Numbered from the stretch's first letter, positions 7,442 to 16,282 are shown. The stretch: DNA of 64,000 nt from an uncultured Porphyromonadaceae bacterium (GCA_900555715.1 USMC01000005.1:1-64000), one strand, 5' to 3'. Notes: generated from the letters alone by a model not told the origin. Made by a program: numbers and translations.

Positions 7442-9472
7442 TCAGCGCGTCGGCACAATCTTGCCTTCGAACACCACTATGGAGCTTTCTTTCCTGTCGG
7501 AGCCTTCGTAGCGGGCGCGCGTCACAAGCAACCATATCGTGTCGGCATCTTTGAGGAAGAGCGAATTGTAGTATGCTCCTGTGCCGGGCGGCAGCAGCTT
7601 GCTGCTCGAAAGCGGCTTTGTGGAGTACTTGAACGTCCGGCACGTATTGTCAGCCATCATCACCTGCGGGCGGCATGTCTGCCACACCGAGCCGGTCTGG
7701 TCGGTGTGTGCCGATATTACGAACTCTCCCGTCGGAAGCTGAATGCAGTATGGCGCTCCGCCGCCGTTGGCAAGCGACGTGCGCCACCGCCGGCTGTCGT
7801 CAACGCCGTCCCAGTCGGCGCTTTCCCATTCCTGGTCGAGCGCACGGTGCTGAATTGTGGGCGGTACACCGCCGTTGACACTCTCTTCGATGAATACTAC
7901 ACCCTGATTGCCCTGCATCACAACGGCGACAGGCATTCCGTCGCGGGCGCCAGGCTTAAATGAGGCGCGCTTGAATGATGTCCAGGTCTGTCCGTTATCG
8001 GTTGAGCGGGCGCTGACAATCTCCTGACATACATTGTCGGCGCGTGGTTCCCACCATGCCGCTTCGCTGCTCACAAGAAGTTCGAGCTCGCCGTTAGGAA
8101 GCTGAACCACCTGCGGTTCCCATGTACGTCCGCGACCGACGATGATGGGATCGCTCCATGTCTCGCCATCGTCTTTCGACAGCGCCGCGAGCACTTTGCA
8201 GTTCTGGTTGGTCTCCGGATTGCCGTTCGCCACGGTGGTCAGTATTATCCATCCGTTAGCGAGGCGGGTCATTTCCGGATTGCAGATGCGCCAGTAGTCC
8301 TTGCCATAGTCGGAACCCTCGCAGTTGTATATGGTGAAAGGCTTGCTCCAGCTCCTGCCGTTGTCGGTGCTTTTGCTCACATAGCTGTTGGTCCAGTGGT
8401 CTTTTCTGCCTCCGTGGTACGACAGGAGGATAGTCTTATCGTCAAGACGGCACATGCGGGGATATTCCACGTTGGGAATGCCGGCGTCGCTGACAGTTGT
8501 CAGTGTGCCGCTGCTGTTCCATCTGATAGTGTGGTGGATACCTGTCGATTCGCTGTCGACCTCGAAAGTGGAGTAGTCCGACCATGTGCGGACAGTTTTC
8601 TCTATCTCTGTCTCCTTGCCGCCGACAGTAGCGCGGGCAATGACGATGTAATCAGTGGCGGGGAGCAGATTCGAGGCGGCGCTGCCGTTATATGTGTTGT
8701 TGACACGTCGTCGCGATGTGTACTCTTTAAGGTCGTCGCGGCTTGTGCCGAAGTAAAATTTTATACTCGCCGGAGCTCCGTCGCCGTAGAAGACCACCGA
8801 CGGACGTATGCAGTCTTTTTCTATGACCCAGTCCTCGCTGTTCCACGCTATTCCAGGGGTCGTGGTGGCTGTCGTTGCGGTGCCTACAATAAGCGAACCG
8901 TCAGCGGTGCGGAACCAGGGACACAGCATGTAGTCGCAGTCAGGGCGGAGACCCGTGCAGCGGATGGTGAGTCTGTCCCCTTCCGGAAGACCGACGCCGG
9001 TTTTTACCCTGTTCAGCTTCGTGCACTCACGCCCGAGAGATTTCATGTTGGCGGCGAAGCCGTATTCCGTCACTTCGGCATCGCCGAAATCGACGTCCGA
9101 CAGTTCCATAGTAGCGTAATCGGAACCTGTATCCGTTATTCTGGAAGTGAAGCTGACGGTCTCTATACGGCGTTCTATCTGGGCTTCGGGACATGAGGGG
9201 TCTCCGTTCACCACCGCACGGCAGAGAACGGGTTCGGTGATACGGAAAGTATATGTAGGCTCTGTCGCAGACCTGATGTCCGTCCATGTGGCGCCGTCGT
9301 CGCTCGAGCGCTGCCATTGTACGGTGCCGTAATTGTCGGCGTTCCAGTTAAGATCGAGTGTGACTTCCATTCCCTGCAGAGCATACGACAGGGTGCGGTC
9401 GGCAGCCTCGGCGGCGGCAGAGGTGCAGCCAAGGATGGCGAAGGACAGGAGGTATGTGTTAAGTAGTTTCAT
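7442..9472 (-). CDS. Secreted BNR/Asp-box protein of the sialidase superfamily
   Basis: 676 residues with a signal peptide; the ILGC at residues 13-16 could be a lipobox, but the AEAAD cleavage site is an alternative. The N-terminal 300 residues hold Ig/Fn3-like beta domains, including a W-Q-R-S-x-D-x-G-x-T-W element. The C-terminal half is a six-bladed-propeller-like region with three good Asp boxes (STDNGRSW, KDDGETW, STDNGQTW). The FRIP motif of true sialidases is reduced to a YPRM-like sequence, so sialidase activity is unproven; another exo-glycosidase or a lectin is possible. Its start overlaps the preceding small secreted protein by 4 bp (ATGA), so the two are translated together. It lacks a sorting tail, whereas its partner has one. 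Confidence 0.8.
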   Translation of the reverse strand: MKLLNTYLLSFAILGCTSAAAEAADRTLSYALQGMEVTLDLNWNADNYGTVQWQRSSDDGATWTDIRSATEPTYTFRITEPVLCRAVVNGDPSCPEAQIERRIETVSFTSRITDTGSDYATMELSDVDFGDAEVTEYGFAANMKSLGRECTKLNRVKTGVGLPEGDRLTIRCTGLRPDCDYMLCPWFRTADGSLIVGTATTATTTPGIAWNSEDWVIEKDCIRPSVVFYGDGAPASIKFYFGTSRDDLKEYTSRRRVNNTYNGSAASNLLPATDYIVIARATVGGKETEIEKTVRTWSDYSTFEVDSESTGIHHTIRWNSSGTLTTVSDAGIPNVEYPRMCRLDDKTILLSYHGGRKDHWTNSYVSKSTDNGRSWSKPFTIYNCEGSDYGKDYWRICNPEMTRLANGWIILTTVANGNPETNQNCKVLAALSKDDGETWSDPIIVGRGRTWEPQVVQLPNGELELLVSSEAAWWEPRADNVCQEIVSARSTDNGQTWTSFKRASFKPGARDGMPVAVVMQGNQGVVFIEESVNGGVPPTIQHRALDQEWESADWDGVDDSRRWRTSLANGGGAPYCIQLPTGEFVISAHTDQTGSVWQTCRPQVMMADNTCRTFKYSTKPLSSSKLLPPGTGAYYNSLFLKDADTIWLLVTRARYEGSDRKESSIVVFEGKIVPTR

Positions 9473-10056
9473 GTCAGCTTGATTTTCTTGGTTATGACTG
9501 TGTTGTCCGTACTTACGATTTGCAGGATGTATATGCCCGGTGCTGCATCGGCAAACGATAGCCGGCTTGTCGGAGCGTCGGGAGTGAGCAGAGATGTCAT
9601 CGTCCCTGAAGGAGAGAATAGCGATGCCTGAACGGCCTCGGTACCTTCGATGATGATTTCTGAGCCGTTGACAGTGATGCAGACGCCCGGTATCACGGCT
9701 GCGTCGATGCCTGCGGTTTCTACGTTGAATAGTACTTCATGCGAGCATTCACACATGTCGCTGACGGTCAGCACGTATGAGCCCGGAGAGTCGACGGTGA
9801 GCGACGACGACTCGCCCAGCAGTGTGCCGGCGGCGTTTTTCCATTCGTATTTGTACGAGCCGCTTCCGCCCTTCACCGTTAGATCGGCGCCGAGGGTAAT
9901 AGGCGTGCCGTCGCCCGGAAGCGCGGCGGTGACATTGTCTGTCGAGATTTCGAACAGCGGATTCTGTCTGAAATCAAGGCTGATTATGGTCTGGGCACTG
10001 AGCTGAGAGGTGCATGCGGCAGCGATAATTGCCAGTGTTGCAAGATGTTTGTTCAT
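9469..10056 (-). CDS. Small secreted protein with Ig-like and sorting domains
   Basis: 195 residues. The signal peptide is MNKHLATLAIIAAACTSQLSA, cleaved before QTI. Residues about 45-115 form a PKD/Ig-like domain (GGSGSYKYEWKNAAGTLLG...PGSYVLTVSD). The last 75 residues have the shape of a T9SS type A sorting domain: ITVNGSEIIIEG, LFSPSGTM, PGIYILQIVSTDN and a KKIKL end. I do not recognise a catalytic domain. The gene is first in a two-gene operon with the BNR protein and probably helps it on the cell surface, but that is inference from the overlap only. Confidence 0.75.
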   Translation of the reverse strand: MNKHLATLAIIAAACTSQLSAQTIISLDFRQNPLFEISTDNVTAALPGDGTPITLGADLTVKGGSGSYKYEWKNAAGTLLGESSSLTVDSPGSYVLTVSDMCECSHEVLFNVETAGIDAAVIPGVCITVNGSEIIIEGTEAVQASLFSPSGTMTSLLTPDAPTSRLSFADAAPGIYILQIVSTDNTVITKKIKLT

Positions 10057-10127
10057 CGGTATCAGTGTGTTTGGTTAGAATTTTGGTTGTGATGATTCGG
10101 TGAGAATGGCTGTAATCATTCGCAACG

Positions 10128-10135
10128 CAAAGTTA
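10128..10135 (-). promoter_or_regulatory. -7 promoter box (TAACTTTG) of the BNR operon
   Basis: Perfect TAnnTTTG on the minus strand, 71 nt before the ATG at 10056. It is back to back with the plus-strand promoter at 10156. Confidence 0.6.
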
Positions 10136-10155
10136 CAAAAAATGTTTTTTTTATG

Positions 10156-10163
10156 TACTTTTG
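10156..10163 (+). promoter_or_regulatory. -7 promoter box (TACTTTTG) of the oxidoreductase gene
   Basis: Perfect TAnnTTTG followed after only 4 nt (TAGC) by the ATG at 10168, implying a leaderless or nearly leaderless mRNA. Confidence 0.65.
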
Positions 10164-10167
10164 TAGC

Positions 10168-11172
10168 ATGGAAAAGATACGTATAGGAATTGTCGGGACG
10201 AATTTCGTGTCCGACTGGATGGCAGACGGCGGACGCCTCGATCCTCGGTGCGAGCTGACGGCAGTGTTTTCGCGCCATGAAGACACCGGACACGCCTTCG
10301 CTCAGAAACACGGCATACCGGCAGTGTTCACATCGCTTGAAGCAATGGTGCGGTCCGGGCTTGTCGATGCGGTATATATCGCCTCTCCCAACAGTTGCCA
10401 TTGCCGGCAGGCTTTGACTTGTATCGACGCCGGGCTGCATGTGCTGTGCGAGAAACCGATGGCGTCGAATGCCGCCGAGGTGACGGCGATGTCGGAGGCT
10501 GCCCGGCGCAAAGGAGTAGTGCTTCTCGAAGCCATGATTCCGGCATTGTCGCCCGTGCTTGCTGCCGTGGCGGCGAATATGCCGCGTATAGGCACTGTCA
10601 GGCGCTATTTCGCGTCATACTGCCAGTATTCCTCGCGTTACGACCGTTTCAAACGCGGCGACATTGCCAATGCATTTCGCCCCGAGCTCTCTAACGGTGC
10701 CGTCATGGACATAGGCGTCTACTGTCTCTACCCCATGGTGGCTCTTTTCGGTGCTCCTCAGGATGTCTATGCTTCTGCCCTGCGGCTGTCGACAGGCGTC
10801 GACGGGCAGGGAACTGTCGTGGCGCAATACGATGGCTTCGACGGCGTGGCGATATACTCCAAGATTGCCGATTCAGCACTCCCGGCGGAGATACAGGGAG
10901 AAGACGGAACCATCACCATCGACCGCATAAGCAGCCCCAGGCGCGCCGTATTCACCCCGCGCGACAAGTCAGCGCCTGCCGAAGTCCTTGCTGAGCTGAG
11001 CACCGCCGATGACCCTTATTTCCACGAAATGAGCGCTTTCATCGACCTCATACAGAAAGGCGGCGAACATCCCTTGTCCAACCTCCGCAACTCCCTCGCC
11101 ACCGTCTCCCTCATCGACACCCTACGCCGCCGCTCCGCCATCATCTTCCCTGCAGACCTGCCCCTTCGGTAA
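10168..11172 (+). CDS. Gfo/Idh/MocA family oxidoreductase
   Basis: 334 residues from the ATG at 10168. That start begins directly with the Rossmann strand IRIGIVGTNFVSDW (a variant GxGxxA dinucleotide-binding loop), and the promoter box sits immediately before it. The family signature CEKPMA with its EKP nucleotide contact is present (LHVLCEKPMASNAAE), and so is a C-terminal alpha/beta domain with the GAVMDIGVYCLYPMVALFG substrate-site segment. Members oxidise or epimerise sugars or inositols with NAD(P). There is no signal peptide, so it is cytosolic and not a secreted GH109 enzyme. It is transcribed alone and diverges from the BNR operon. The substrate is unknown. Its TAA stop is the first TAA of a heptad repeat array. 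Confidence 0.9.
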   Translation: MEKIRIGIVGTNFVSDWMADGGRLDPRCELTAVFSRHEDTGHAFAQKHGIPAVFTSLEAMVRSGLVDAVYIASPNSCHCRQALTCIDAGLHVLCEKPMASNAAEVTAMSEAARRKGVVLLEAMIPALSPVLAAVAANMPRIGTVRRYFASYCQYSSRYDRFKRGDIANAFRPELSNGAVMDIGVYCLYPMVALFGAPQDVYASALRLSTGVDGQGTVVAQYDGFDGVAIYSKIADSALPAEIQGEDGTITIDRISSPRRAVFTPRDKSAPAEVLAELSTADDPYFHEMSAFIDLIQKGGEHPLSNLRNSLATVSLIDTLRRRSAIIFPADLPLR

Positions 11173-11201
11173 TTAGCAATTAGGAATTAGTAATTAGCAA
11201 T
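11170..11201 (+). repeat. Heptad repeat array, left arm (AATTAGN units)
   Basis: About four and a half copies of the 7-bp unit AATTAG followed by C, G, T and C. It begins inside the stop codon of the upstream oxidoreductase gene. It is the reverse complement of the unit in the right-hand array at 11580-11640, so the two arrays bracket the four-helix-bundle gene as inverted repeats. Confidence 0.9.
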
Positions 11202-11228
11202 GTTTTTTTTATTTGGAATTTTAATTTT

Positions 11229-11582
11229 ATGAAACAGGAGAATGCTGTTAGGGATAAAAGTTATGCGTTTGCAAGACGATGTGTAAAGTTATATAAGTAC
11301 CTATGCGAGGAGAAGAAGGAGTATATTCTTTCAAAACAGTTGCTTCGTAGTGGTACAAGCATCGGTGCAAATATTGCGGAAAGCCAATATGGTCAGACTA
11401 CAATGGATTTCGCGAGCAAGTTGTCAATTGCGCAAAAAGAAGCTGGAGAAACCGAGTTTTGGCTGAAACTGCTTGGCGACGAAGATTACATCACAGAAAC
11501 ACAAGCAGAAAGCATGTTGAATGATTGCAGAGAGTTGATAAAACTCCTACAATCCATCACCAAAACCCTCTATCATAAATAA
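11229..11582 (+). CDS. Four-helix-bundle (S23/IVS-type) protein
   Basis: 117 residues. The sequence shows the four amphipathic helices of the S23/IVS-encoded family, including the conserved core YILSKQLLRSGTSIGANIAESQYGQT followed by IAQKEAGETEFWLKLL. Family members are encoded in rRNA intervening sequences, in diversity-generating retroelements (Avd) and, often, as free-standing genes; the free-standing ones have no established function. Here no reverse transcriptase, template repeat or rRNA is nearby. The gene is bracketed by inverted 7-bp repeat arrays, and its TAA stop is part of the right-hand array. Its surroundings are AT-rich compared with the neighbouring genes. This looks like a self-contained inserted cassette. 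Confidence 0.92.
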   Translation: MKQENAVRDKSYAFARRCVKLYKYLCEEKKEYILSKQLLRSGTSIGANIAESQYGQTTMDFASKLSIAQKEAGETEFWLKLLGDEDYITETQAESMLNDCRELIKLLQSITKTLYHK

Positions 11583-11640
11583 TTACTAATTGCTAATTAC
11601 TAATTGCTAATTCCTAATTGCTAATTCCTAATTACTAATT
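11580..11640 (+). repeat. Heptad repeat array, right arm (TAATTNC units)
   Basis: Eight and five-sevenths tandem copies of TAATTNC, the sixth base being A, G, A, G, C, G, C, A in order. It begins at the stop codon of the four-helix-bundle gene and ends 2 bp before the stop codon of the convergent TonB receptor gene. Inverted counterpart at 11170-11201. Confidence 0.92.
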
Positions 11641-11642
11641 GA

Positions 11643-14057
11643 CTAAAATTCAATGGAGAGGCGGACGTTGATCTGGCGGCGGGTGAGGTAGTTGGGGACG
11701 GCGTACTGGAGGTTGTTGACGTCGGTCACCCAGTAGTAGCTGCTGACATTGCTGATGTCGAGAAGGTTGAAGACGTCGGCGCCCAACCATACGCTTTTGA
11801 AATGTCGCGCCAGCCCTGTGCGTTGTTCACCTTCCTTAGGCGGAGAGAGCAGCGCGTAGGCAAGACCTATGTCGACACGTTTGTATGCCGGCGCGCGGAA
11901 ATATCCCTTGTCGCGGCTGCCGCGCGGTGCTGTCATGGGCAGACCGTCCGAGAAGATGCCGCGGAGGTTGAATTTCAGCTTTGGGAATTTAGGAAAATAG
12001 TCGGTGAAGAAGAGGGCGAAGCTGTAGCGCTGGTCGGTGGGGCGCGGCACCTTGACGCCGTTGAGCGTCTCCTGCGTTTTCATCAGCGAGAAGCTTACCC
12101 ACGAGTCGGTGCCCGGAACGAACTGTCCGAAGAGCTTGAAGTCGACCCCCATGGTGTAGCCGCTGGTGAGGTTCTTGCCGGCGTAGCTGAGCTTCAGGTT
12201 GTCGATTTCGTAGGGTATGAGATTCCCGAGAGCTTTGAAGTATGCTTCGCCGGAGAGTTTGAAGGGGCGCTCCATGGCGCGGAAGGTGTAGTCAGCGCCG
12301 AGGATGACCTGGTATGAGCGCTGGCTTTTGATGTCCTTGTTGAGCTGTATTACTATATTGCCGTCCGACGTCTCGACAGGCATACGGTATTCCTTGTAGA
12401 ACGGCGACTGGTAATAAAGTCCGGTTGCGAGGCGCAGCGCCAGCCGGGGGTTGCGGTCGGGCACGAAGCCGACGCTCACGCGGGGACTGACGAGAAATTC
12501 GCTGTTGTAGTCCCAGTACGACATGCGTATGCCTCCGTTGAGGTTCAGATATCCGGCTTTGGTTTCCAGCCGGTATGTGTCCATGGCGTAGAACTCGAGG
12601 CGGTTGCTGCTTACGTCATGGCTCGACGAAAGGTTGTAGACCACTTTCAGCGCATCGGGGTCGAATGGCAGGGAGTAGCCCGCCGAATCACGCAGCTCCC
12701 AGTCGCGCGAGCGTTCGTACATGGTCTCGTGCTTGTATGTCACTCCGTAGCTGAGGTTGTGGCGGCTGATACCGGTGTTGCCGCGCAGCGACGCCGCGAA
12801 GACCGAGGCGCGGAAGCGGTCGCGGGCGTGTTCGTGGTAGCGTCCCACTCCGAGTTCGCCGCCGATGGCGGTGTCGTTGCCTCCGCCTGTTCCTGCTTGG
12901 TCGAGCCAGTACTCTCCGGAGATGTCGTAGCTCACGAGCTCGTTGGTGAGGAAGCCCGATGCCTGGAATGTGAAGTCGCTCGACTTGTTGGGTCGGAAAC
13001 CCAGAGAGAGCGCCCCGAAGTAGGTCTCGAAGCGGTCTTTCTCCATCCCGTCGAAATAGACGGTGAACTCCTTTGCGTCGGTCGATGTGCCGAACTTTGT
13101 CGTGCGGTTGTGGGGGATGAACTTATAGTTGTTCAGAGCTATATTGCCGAGGAACGATACCTTCCATTTCGGATTGAAGGTATATGTCATGTTCGTCTGG
13201 TAGTCGAAAAAGCGGGGGTCGTAGTCGCCCTTCTCGTCCATCGAGCCGAGGAGCGACGAGTTCTGCTTGTAGCGTACGCCGTGGAGCTGCGAGAAGTGCC
13301 TGGAGCTGCTGCCAACCGATGCCGATGCTCCCATGAGCGACGCCGATACCGCACCCTCGAAAGCCTCAGGCTCGCGGTAGGTGATATCGAGGACAGAGCT
13401 CATCTTGTCGCCGTACTGAGCCGAGAAGCCGCCCGTAGAGAAGCCTATGGCGCCTACCATGTCGGGGTTGACGATGCTGAGACCTTCCTGCTGACCCGAA
13501 GAGACCAACTGCGGACGGTAGACCTCGATGCCGTTGATATATACGGAGTTTTCGTCGTAAGAGCCGCCGCGGACGCTGTACTGGCTCGACATCTCGTTGT
13601 TGCTGTTGACGCCCGCCATGGTGGTGAGCAGCGATTCGACGCTGCCGCCGCTCACATCCGGAGCAAGCTTATAGTCATTGCGGTCGATTTTCTGCATTCC
13701 CGACGTCTGCTTCTGATAGTCGGTCACCTCTATGCCGCCGAGGGTATATGAGGCAGGTTGCATCTTGACATTCAGCGTCACGCTGCCCGACGCGTCGACG
13801 AGACGACGGCGCGATTCCTCATAGCCTATGCAGCTGAAAACGACGCGTATGGTGTCGCTTTCGGGCACAGTGATGGAATATTTGCCGTCCAGACCGCTTG
13901 TCGTGCCGAGGGTCTTTCCGGATATCCTGACGGTGACGAACTCCAGAGGCTCGTTGTCCTGGTCGGTGATGGTGCCGGAAATCTTCACGGGACCTTTTGC
14001 CAGAAGACCCAGCGAAGAAAGAATTATGATGAGACAGAATGATAATAGTCGGTTCAT
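11643..14057 (-). CDS. TonB-dependent outer-membrane receptor
   Basis: 804 residues. A signal peptide (to about residue 20) is followed by a carboxypeptidase-regulatory-like beta-sandwich (about 23-110: ISGTITDQDNEPLEFVTVRISGKTLGTTSGLDGKY), a plug domain (about 115-235, with SVRGGSYDENSVYINGIEVY) and a 22-strand-type barrel ending in a terminal aromatic (LSIEF). There is no SusD partner, so it does not belong to the SusC/RagA group; it resembles stand-alone receptors for siderophores, cobalamin or small peptides. The ligand cannot be told. It is a single-gene unit and its stop abuts the heptad repeats. Uptake would need the TonB-ExbBD complex encoded elsewhere. Confidence 0.92.
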   Translation of the reverse strand: MNRLLSFCLIIILSSLGLLAKGPVKISGTITDQDNEPLEFVTVRISGKTLGTTSGLDGKYSITVPESDTIRVVFSCIGYEESRRRLVDASGSVTLNVKMQPASYTLGGIEVTDYQKQTSGMQKIDRNDYKLAPDVSGGSVESLLTTMAGVNSNNEMSSQYSVRGGSYDENSVYINGIEVYRPQLVSSGQQEGLSIVNPDMVGAIGFSTGGFSAQYGDKMSSVLDITYREPEAFEGAVSASLMGASASVGSSSRHFSQLHGVRYKQNSSLLGSMDEKGDYDPRFFDYQTNMTYTFNPKWKVSFLGNIALNNYKFIPHNRTTKFGTSTDAKEFTVYFDGMEKDRFETYFGALSLGFRPNKSSDFTFQASGFLTNELVSYDISGEYWLDQAGTGGGNDTAIGGELGVGRYHEHARDRFRASVFAASLRGNTGISRHNLSYGVTYKHETMYERSRDWELRDSAGYSLPFDPDALKVVYNLSSSHDVSSNRLEFYAMDTYRLETKAGYLNLNGGIRMSYWDYNSEFLVSPRVSVGFVPDRNPRLALRLATGLYYQSPFYKEYRMPVETSDGNIVIQLNKDIKSQRSYQVILGADYTFRAMERPFKLSGEAYFKALGNLIPYEIDNLKLSYAGKNLTSGYTMGVDFKLFGQFVPGTDSWVSFSLMKTQETLNGVKVPRPTDQRYSFALFFTDYFPKFPKLKFNLRGIFSDGLPMTAPRGSRDKGYFRAPAYKRVDIGLAYALLSPPKEGEQRTGLARHFKSVWLGADVFNLLDISNVSSYYWVTDVNNLQYAVPNYLTRRQINVRLSIEF

Positions 14058-14133
14058 ACAGATATTAACGCTGCTTGTGCGGAAAAATTGTAGGATACGC
14101 TTTTACGAAAAAATGAGTTGCATGGCAAATAAA

Positions 14134-14165
14134 TTTGGCTGAGTGATTTTTTTATTGTAATTTCG
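14134..14165 (+). promoter_or_regulatory. Promoter of tkt (TTTG, 20 nt, TAATTTCG)
   Basis: A -33 TTTG (14134-14137) and a -7 box with one mismatch (14158-14165) at the canonical 20-nt spacing, 32 nt before the start codon. Confidence 0.5.
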
Positions 14166-14197
14166 AGGAAGATTAGGACAAAAACACTCATAACTAT

Positions 14198-16234
14198 ATG
14201 AATGCACAATTAATGGAGCGTGCTGCCGACAATATCCGCATACTGGCCGCCGCTATGGTAGAAAAAGCTAAGTCTGGGCATCCCGGCGGTGCTATGGGCG
14301 GCGCTGATTTTGTCAACATACTCTATTCAACCTTTCTCGTAAGCGATCCCGACGACCCGACGTGGTTTGCGCGCGACCGTTTCTTCCTCGACCCCGGTCA
14401 CATGTCGCCGATGCTCTATTCGGTGCTGGCGCTGACGGGCAGGTATACCCTCGACGAGCTTCAGCAGTTCCGCCAGTGGGGTTCCGTCACTCCCGGTCAT
14501 CCGGAAATAGACCCCTCCCGAGGCGTTGAGAATACTTCCGGTCCTCTCGGACAGGGTCACACAATGGCAGTCGGTGCAGCTATTGCAGAGCGCTTCCTGC
14601 AGGCCCGTTTTGGCGATGTCGTGGCGCATAAGACATACGCCTTCATCTCCGACGGAGGCATACAGGAAGAAATCTCGCAGGGCGCCGGACGTATCGCAGG
14701 TTATCTCGGGCTCAGCAATCTGATAATGTTCTACGACTGCAACGAAGTGCAGCTCAGTACGATGGTCGATGCTGTCGACACCGAGGACTATGCAGCCAAA
14801 TACCGCGCATGGCACTGGAATGTCATCGAGATAGACGGCAACGATGCCGCTCAGATAGCCGGTGCCATTGAAAAAGCGCAGGCAGAGACCCGTCGTCCGA
14901 CACTCATAATCGGACGCACCGTCATGGGCAAGGGCGTGCGTACCGCCGACGGACAGCCTTTCGAAGGCAAGTGCTCCACACACGGGCAGCCTCTGAGCAA
15001 GAGCGGCGCCGACGTTGCAGCTACCATCCGCAATCTTGGCGGCGATCCGGAGAATCCTTTCGTAATCTTCCCCGAGGTAGAAGAGCTCTACCGCCGTCGC
15101 GATGCCGAGCTTCGTAAGATTGTCGCCGCACGCCGTGCCGAATACGACCGCTGGGCGAAGGAAAATCCCGAGAAGGCTCAGCAGCTCAAAGATTATTTCG
15201 ACGGCAAACTTCCCCGCATCGACTATGCCGCAGTGCCTCACAAGGCAAATGTCGCCACCAGAACGGCTTCGGCAGATATGCTCGGAGAGCTGGCTGAAAA
15301 AGTGGGCAATATGATAGTGATGTCCGCCGACCTTGCCAACAGCGACAAGACCGACGGATTCCTCAAGAAGACGCACGCTTTCACAAACGGCGATTTCACC
15401 GGTGCATTCCTTCATGCAGGCGTGAGCGAGCTCACCATGGCTGCTATCATGAACGGCATGGTTATCCACGGCGGCATCATAGCTGCGTGCGGCACATTCT
15501 TCGTCTTCTCCGACTATATGAAACCTGCCATCCGCATGGCGGCTCTGATGGAGCTGCCTGTGAAATATGTATGGAGCCACGACGCATTCCGTGTAGGCGA
15601 GGACGGTCCGACACACGAACCTGTCGAACAGGAGGCTCAGCTGCGTCTGATGGAACAGATCCGCAATTTCAGCGGCAAACCGTCGATGCTCGTCATACGC
15701 CCCGCCGACTCTGCCGAGGTGTCTGTCGCATACGAAATGGCGATGGAGAACAAAGATACCCCGACTGGACTTATTCTTACACGCCAGGATGTGAAGGACC
15801 TTCCTGCGCCTCAGGGCATGAGCCGCATAGAGGCTGCGCAGGGCGCTAAGAAGGGCGGTTACGTGGCAATTCCTGCCGACGGAGCACCCGATGTTGTGCT
15901 CGTTGCCAACGGTTCGGAAGTGTCGCTGCTCGCCGATGTGGCAGTACTCCTCGAAGCCGACGGTATAAAAGCTTCGGTAGTGTCTGTGCCGTCGGTAGGG
16001 CTTTTCAACACTCAGCCCGAAAGCTATCGCCGCGAAGTTCTGCCCGCAGGCATACCGCAGTTCGGTCTCACCGCCGGTCTGCCTGTGTCGCTCTATATGA
16101 TACGCGATTTCAACGGCAAGGTCTACGGTCTGGAACGCTTCGGCGCCTCAGCACCCTATAAGGTGCTCGACGAGAAGTTCGGCTTCACGCCCGACAACAT
16201 CTATAACACTGTCCGCGCATATCTTGGAAAGTAA
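14198..16234 (+). CDS. tkt: Transketolase
   Basis: 678 residues, full length for the single-chain enzyme. The N-terminal thiamine-diphosphate domain shows KSGHPGGAMGGADF, the DPGHMSPMLYSVLALTG substrate segment, ENTSGPLGQGHTMAVGAA and the metal/cofactor motif SDGGIQEEIS...YDCNEVQLS. The pyrimidine domain has the catalytic-Glu region GEDGPTHEPVEQ, and the C-terminal domain is complete. It moves two-carbon units between ketose and aldose phosphates in the non-oxidative pentose phosphate pathway, in the cytosol. It has its own promoter and a strong terminator immediately downstream. Confidence 0.97.
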   Translation: MNAQLMERAADNIRILAAAMVEKAKSGHPGGAMGGADFVNILYSTFLVSDPDDPTWFARDRFFLDPGHMSPMLYSVLALTGRYTLDELQQFRQWGSVTPGHPEIDPSRGVENTSGPLGQGHTMAVGAAIAERFLQARFGDVVAHKTYAFISDGGIQEEISQGAGRIAGYLGLSNLIMFYDCNEVQLSTMVDAVDTEDYAAKYRAWHWNVIEIDGNDAAQIAGAIEKAQAETRRPTLIIGRTVMGKGVRTADGQPFEGKCSTHGQPLSKSGADVAATIRNLGGDPENPFVIFPEVEELYRRRDAELRKIVAARRAEYDRWAKENPEKAQQLKDYFDGKLPRIDYAAVPHKANVATRTASADMLGELAEKVGNMIVMSADLANSDKTDGFLKKTHAFTNGDFTGAFLHAGVSELTMAAIMNGMVIHGGIIAACGTFFVFSDYMKPAIRMAALMELPVKYVWSHDAFRVGEDGPTHEPVEQEAQLRLMEQIRNFSGKPSMLVIRPADSAEVSVAYEMAMENKDTPTGLILTRQDVKDLPAPQGMSRIEAAQGAKKGGYVAIPADGAPDVVLVANGSEVSLLADVAVLLEADGIKASVVSVPSVGLFNTQPESYRREVLPAGIPQFGLTAGLPVSLYMIRDFNGKVYGLERFGASAPYKVLDEKFGFTPDNIYNTVRAYLGK

Positions 16235-16251
16235 GTTCAACCGCAATATCG

Positions 16252-16282
16252 AAGAGCGCGTCGTTTCCGGCGCGCTCTTTTT
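16252..16282 (+). terminator. Rho-independent terminator of tkt
   Basis: GC-rich hairpin (AAGAGCGCG and CGCGCTCTT, extendable by three pairs) followed by five T. It ends only 6 nt before the HAD start codon, so HAD expression may depend on read-through. Confidence 0.85.

Noticed and set aside
10168..11172. GH109 alpha-N-acetylgalactosaminidase
   Set aside because: GH109 enzymes share the Gfo/Idh fold but are normally secreted. This one has no signal peptide and no supporting context.
11229..11582. DGR accessory gene (avd) or rRNA intervening sequence
   Set aside because: No reverse transcriptase, no template/variable repeat pair and no rRNA gene is in the window.
11580..11640. CRISPR-like repeat array
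   Set aside because: The 7-bp units are contiguous with no spacers and no cas gene is present. It is a simple tandem heptad array.
14327..15616. 429-codon minus-strand frame
   Set aside because: Antisense of transketolase, whose motifs are complete on the plus strand. Similar antisense frames lie over rpsA, gdhA, the TonB receptor and the RSH gene.
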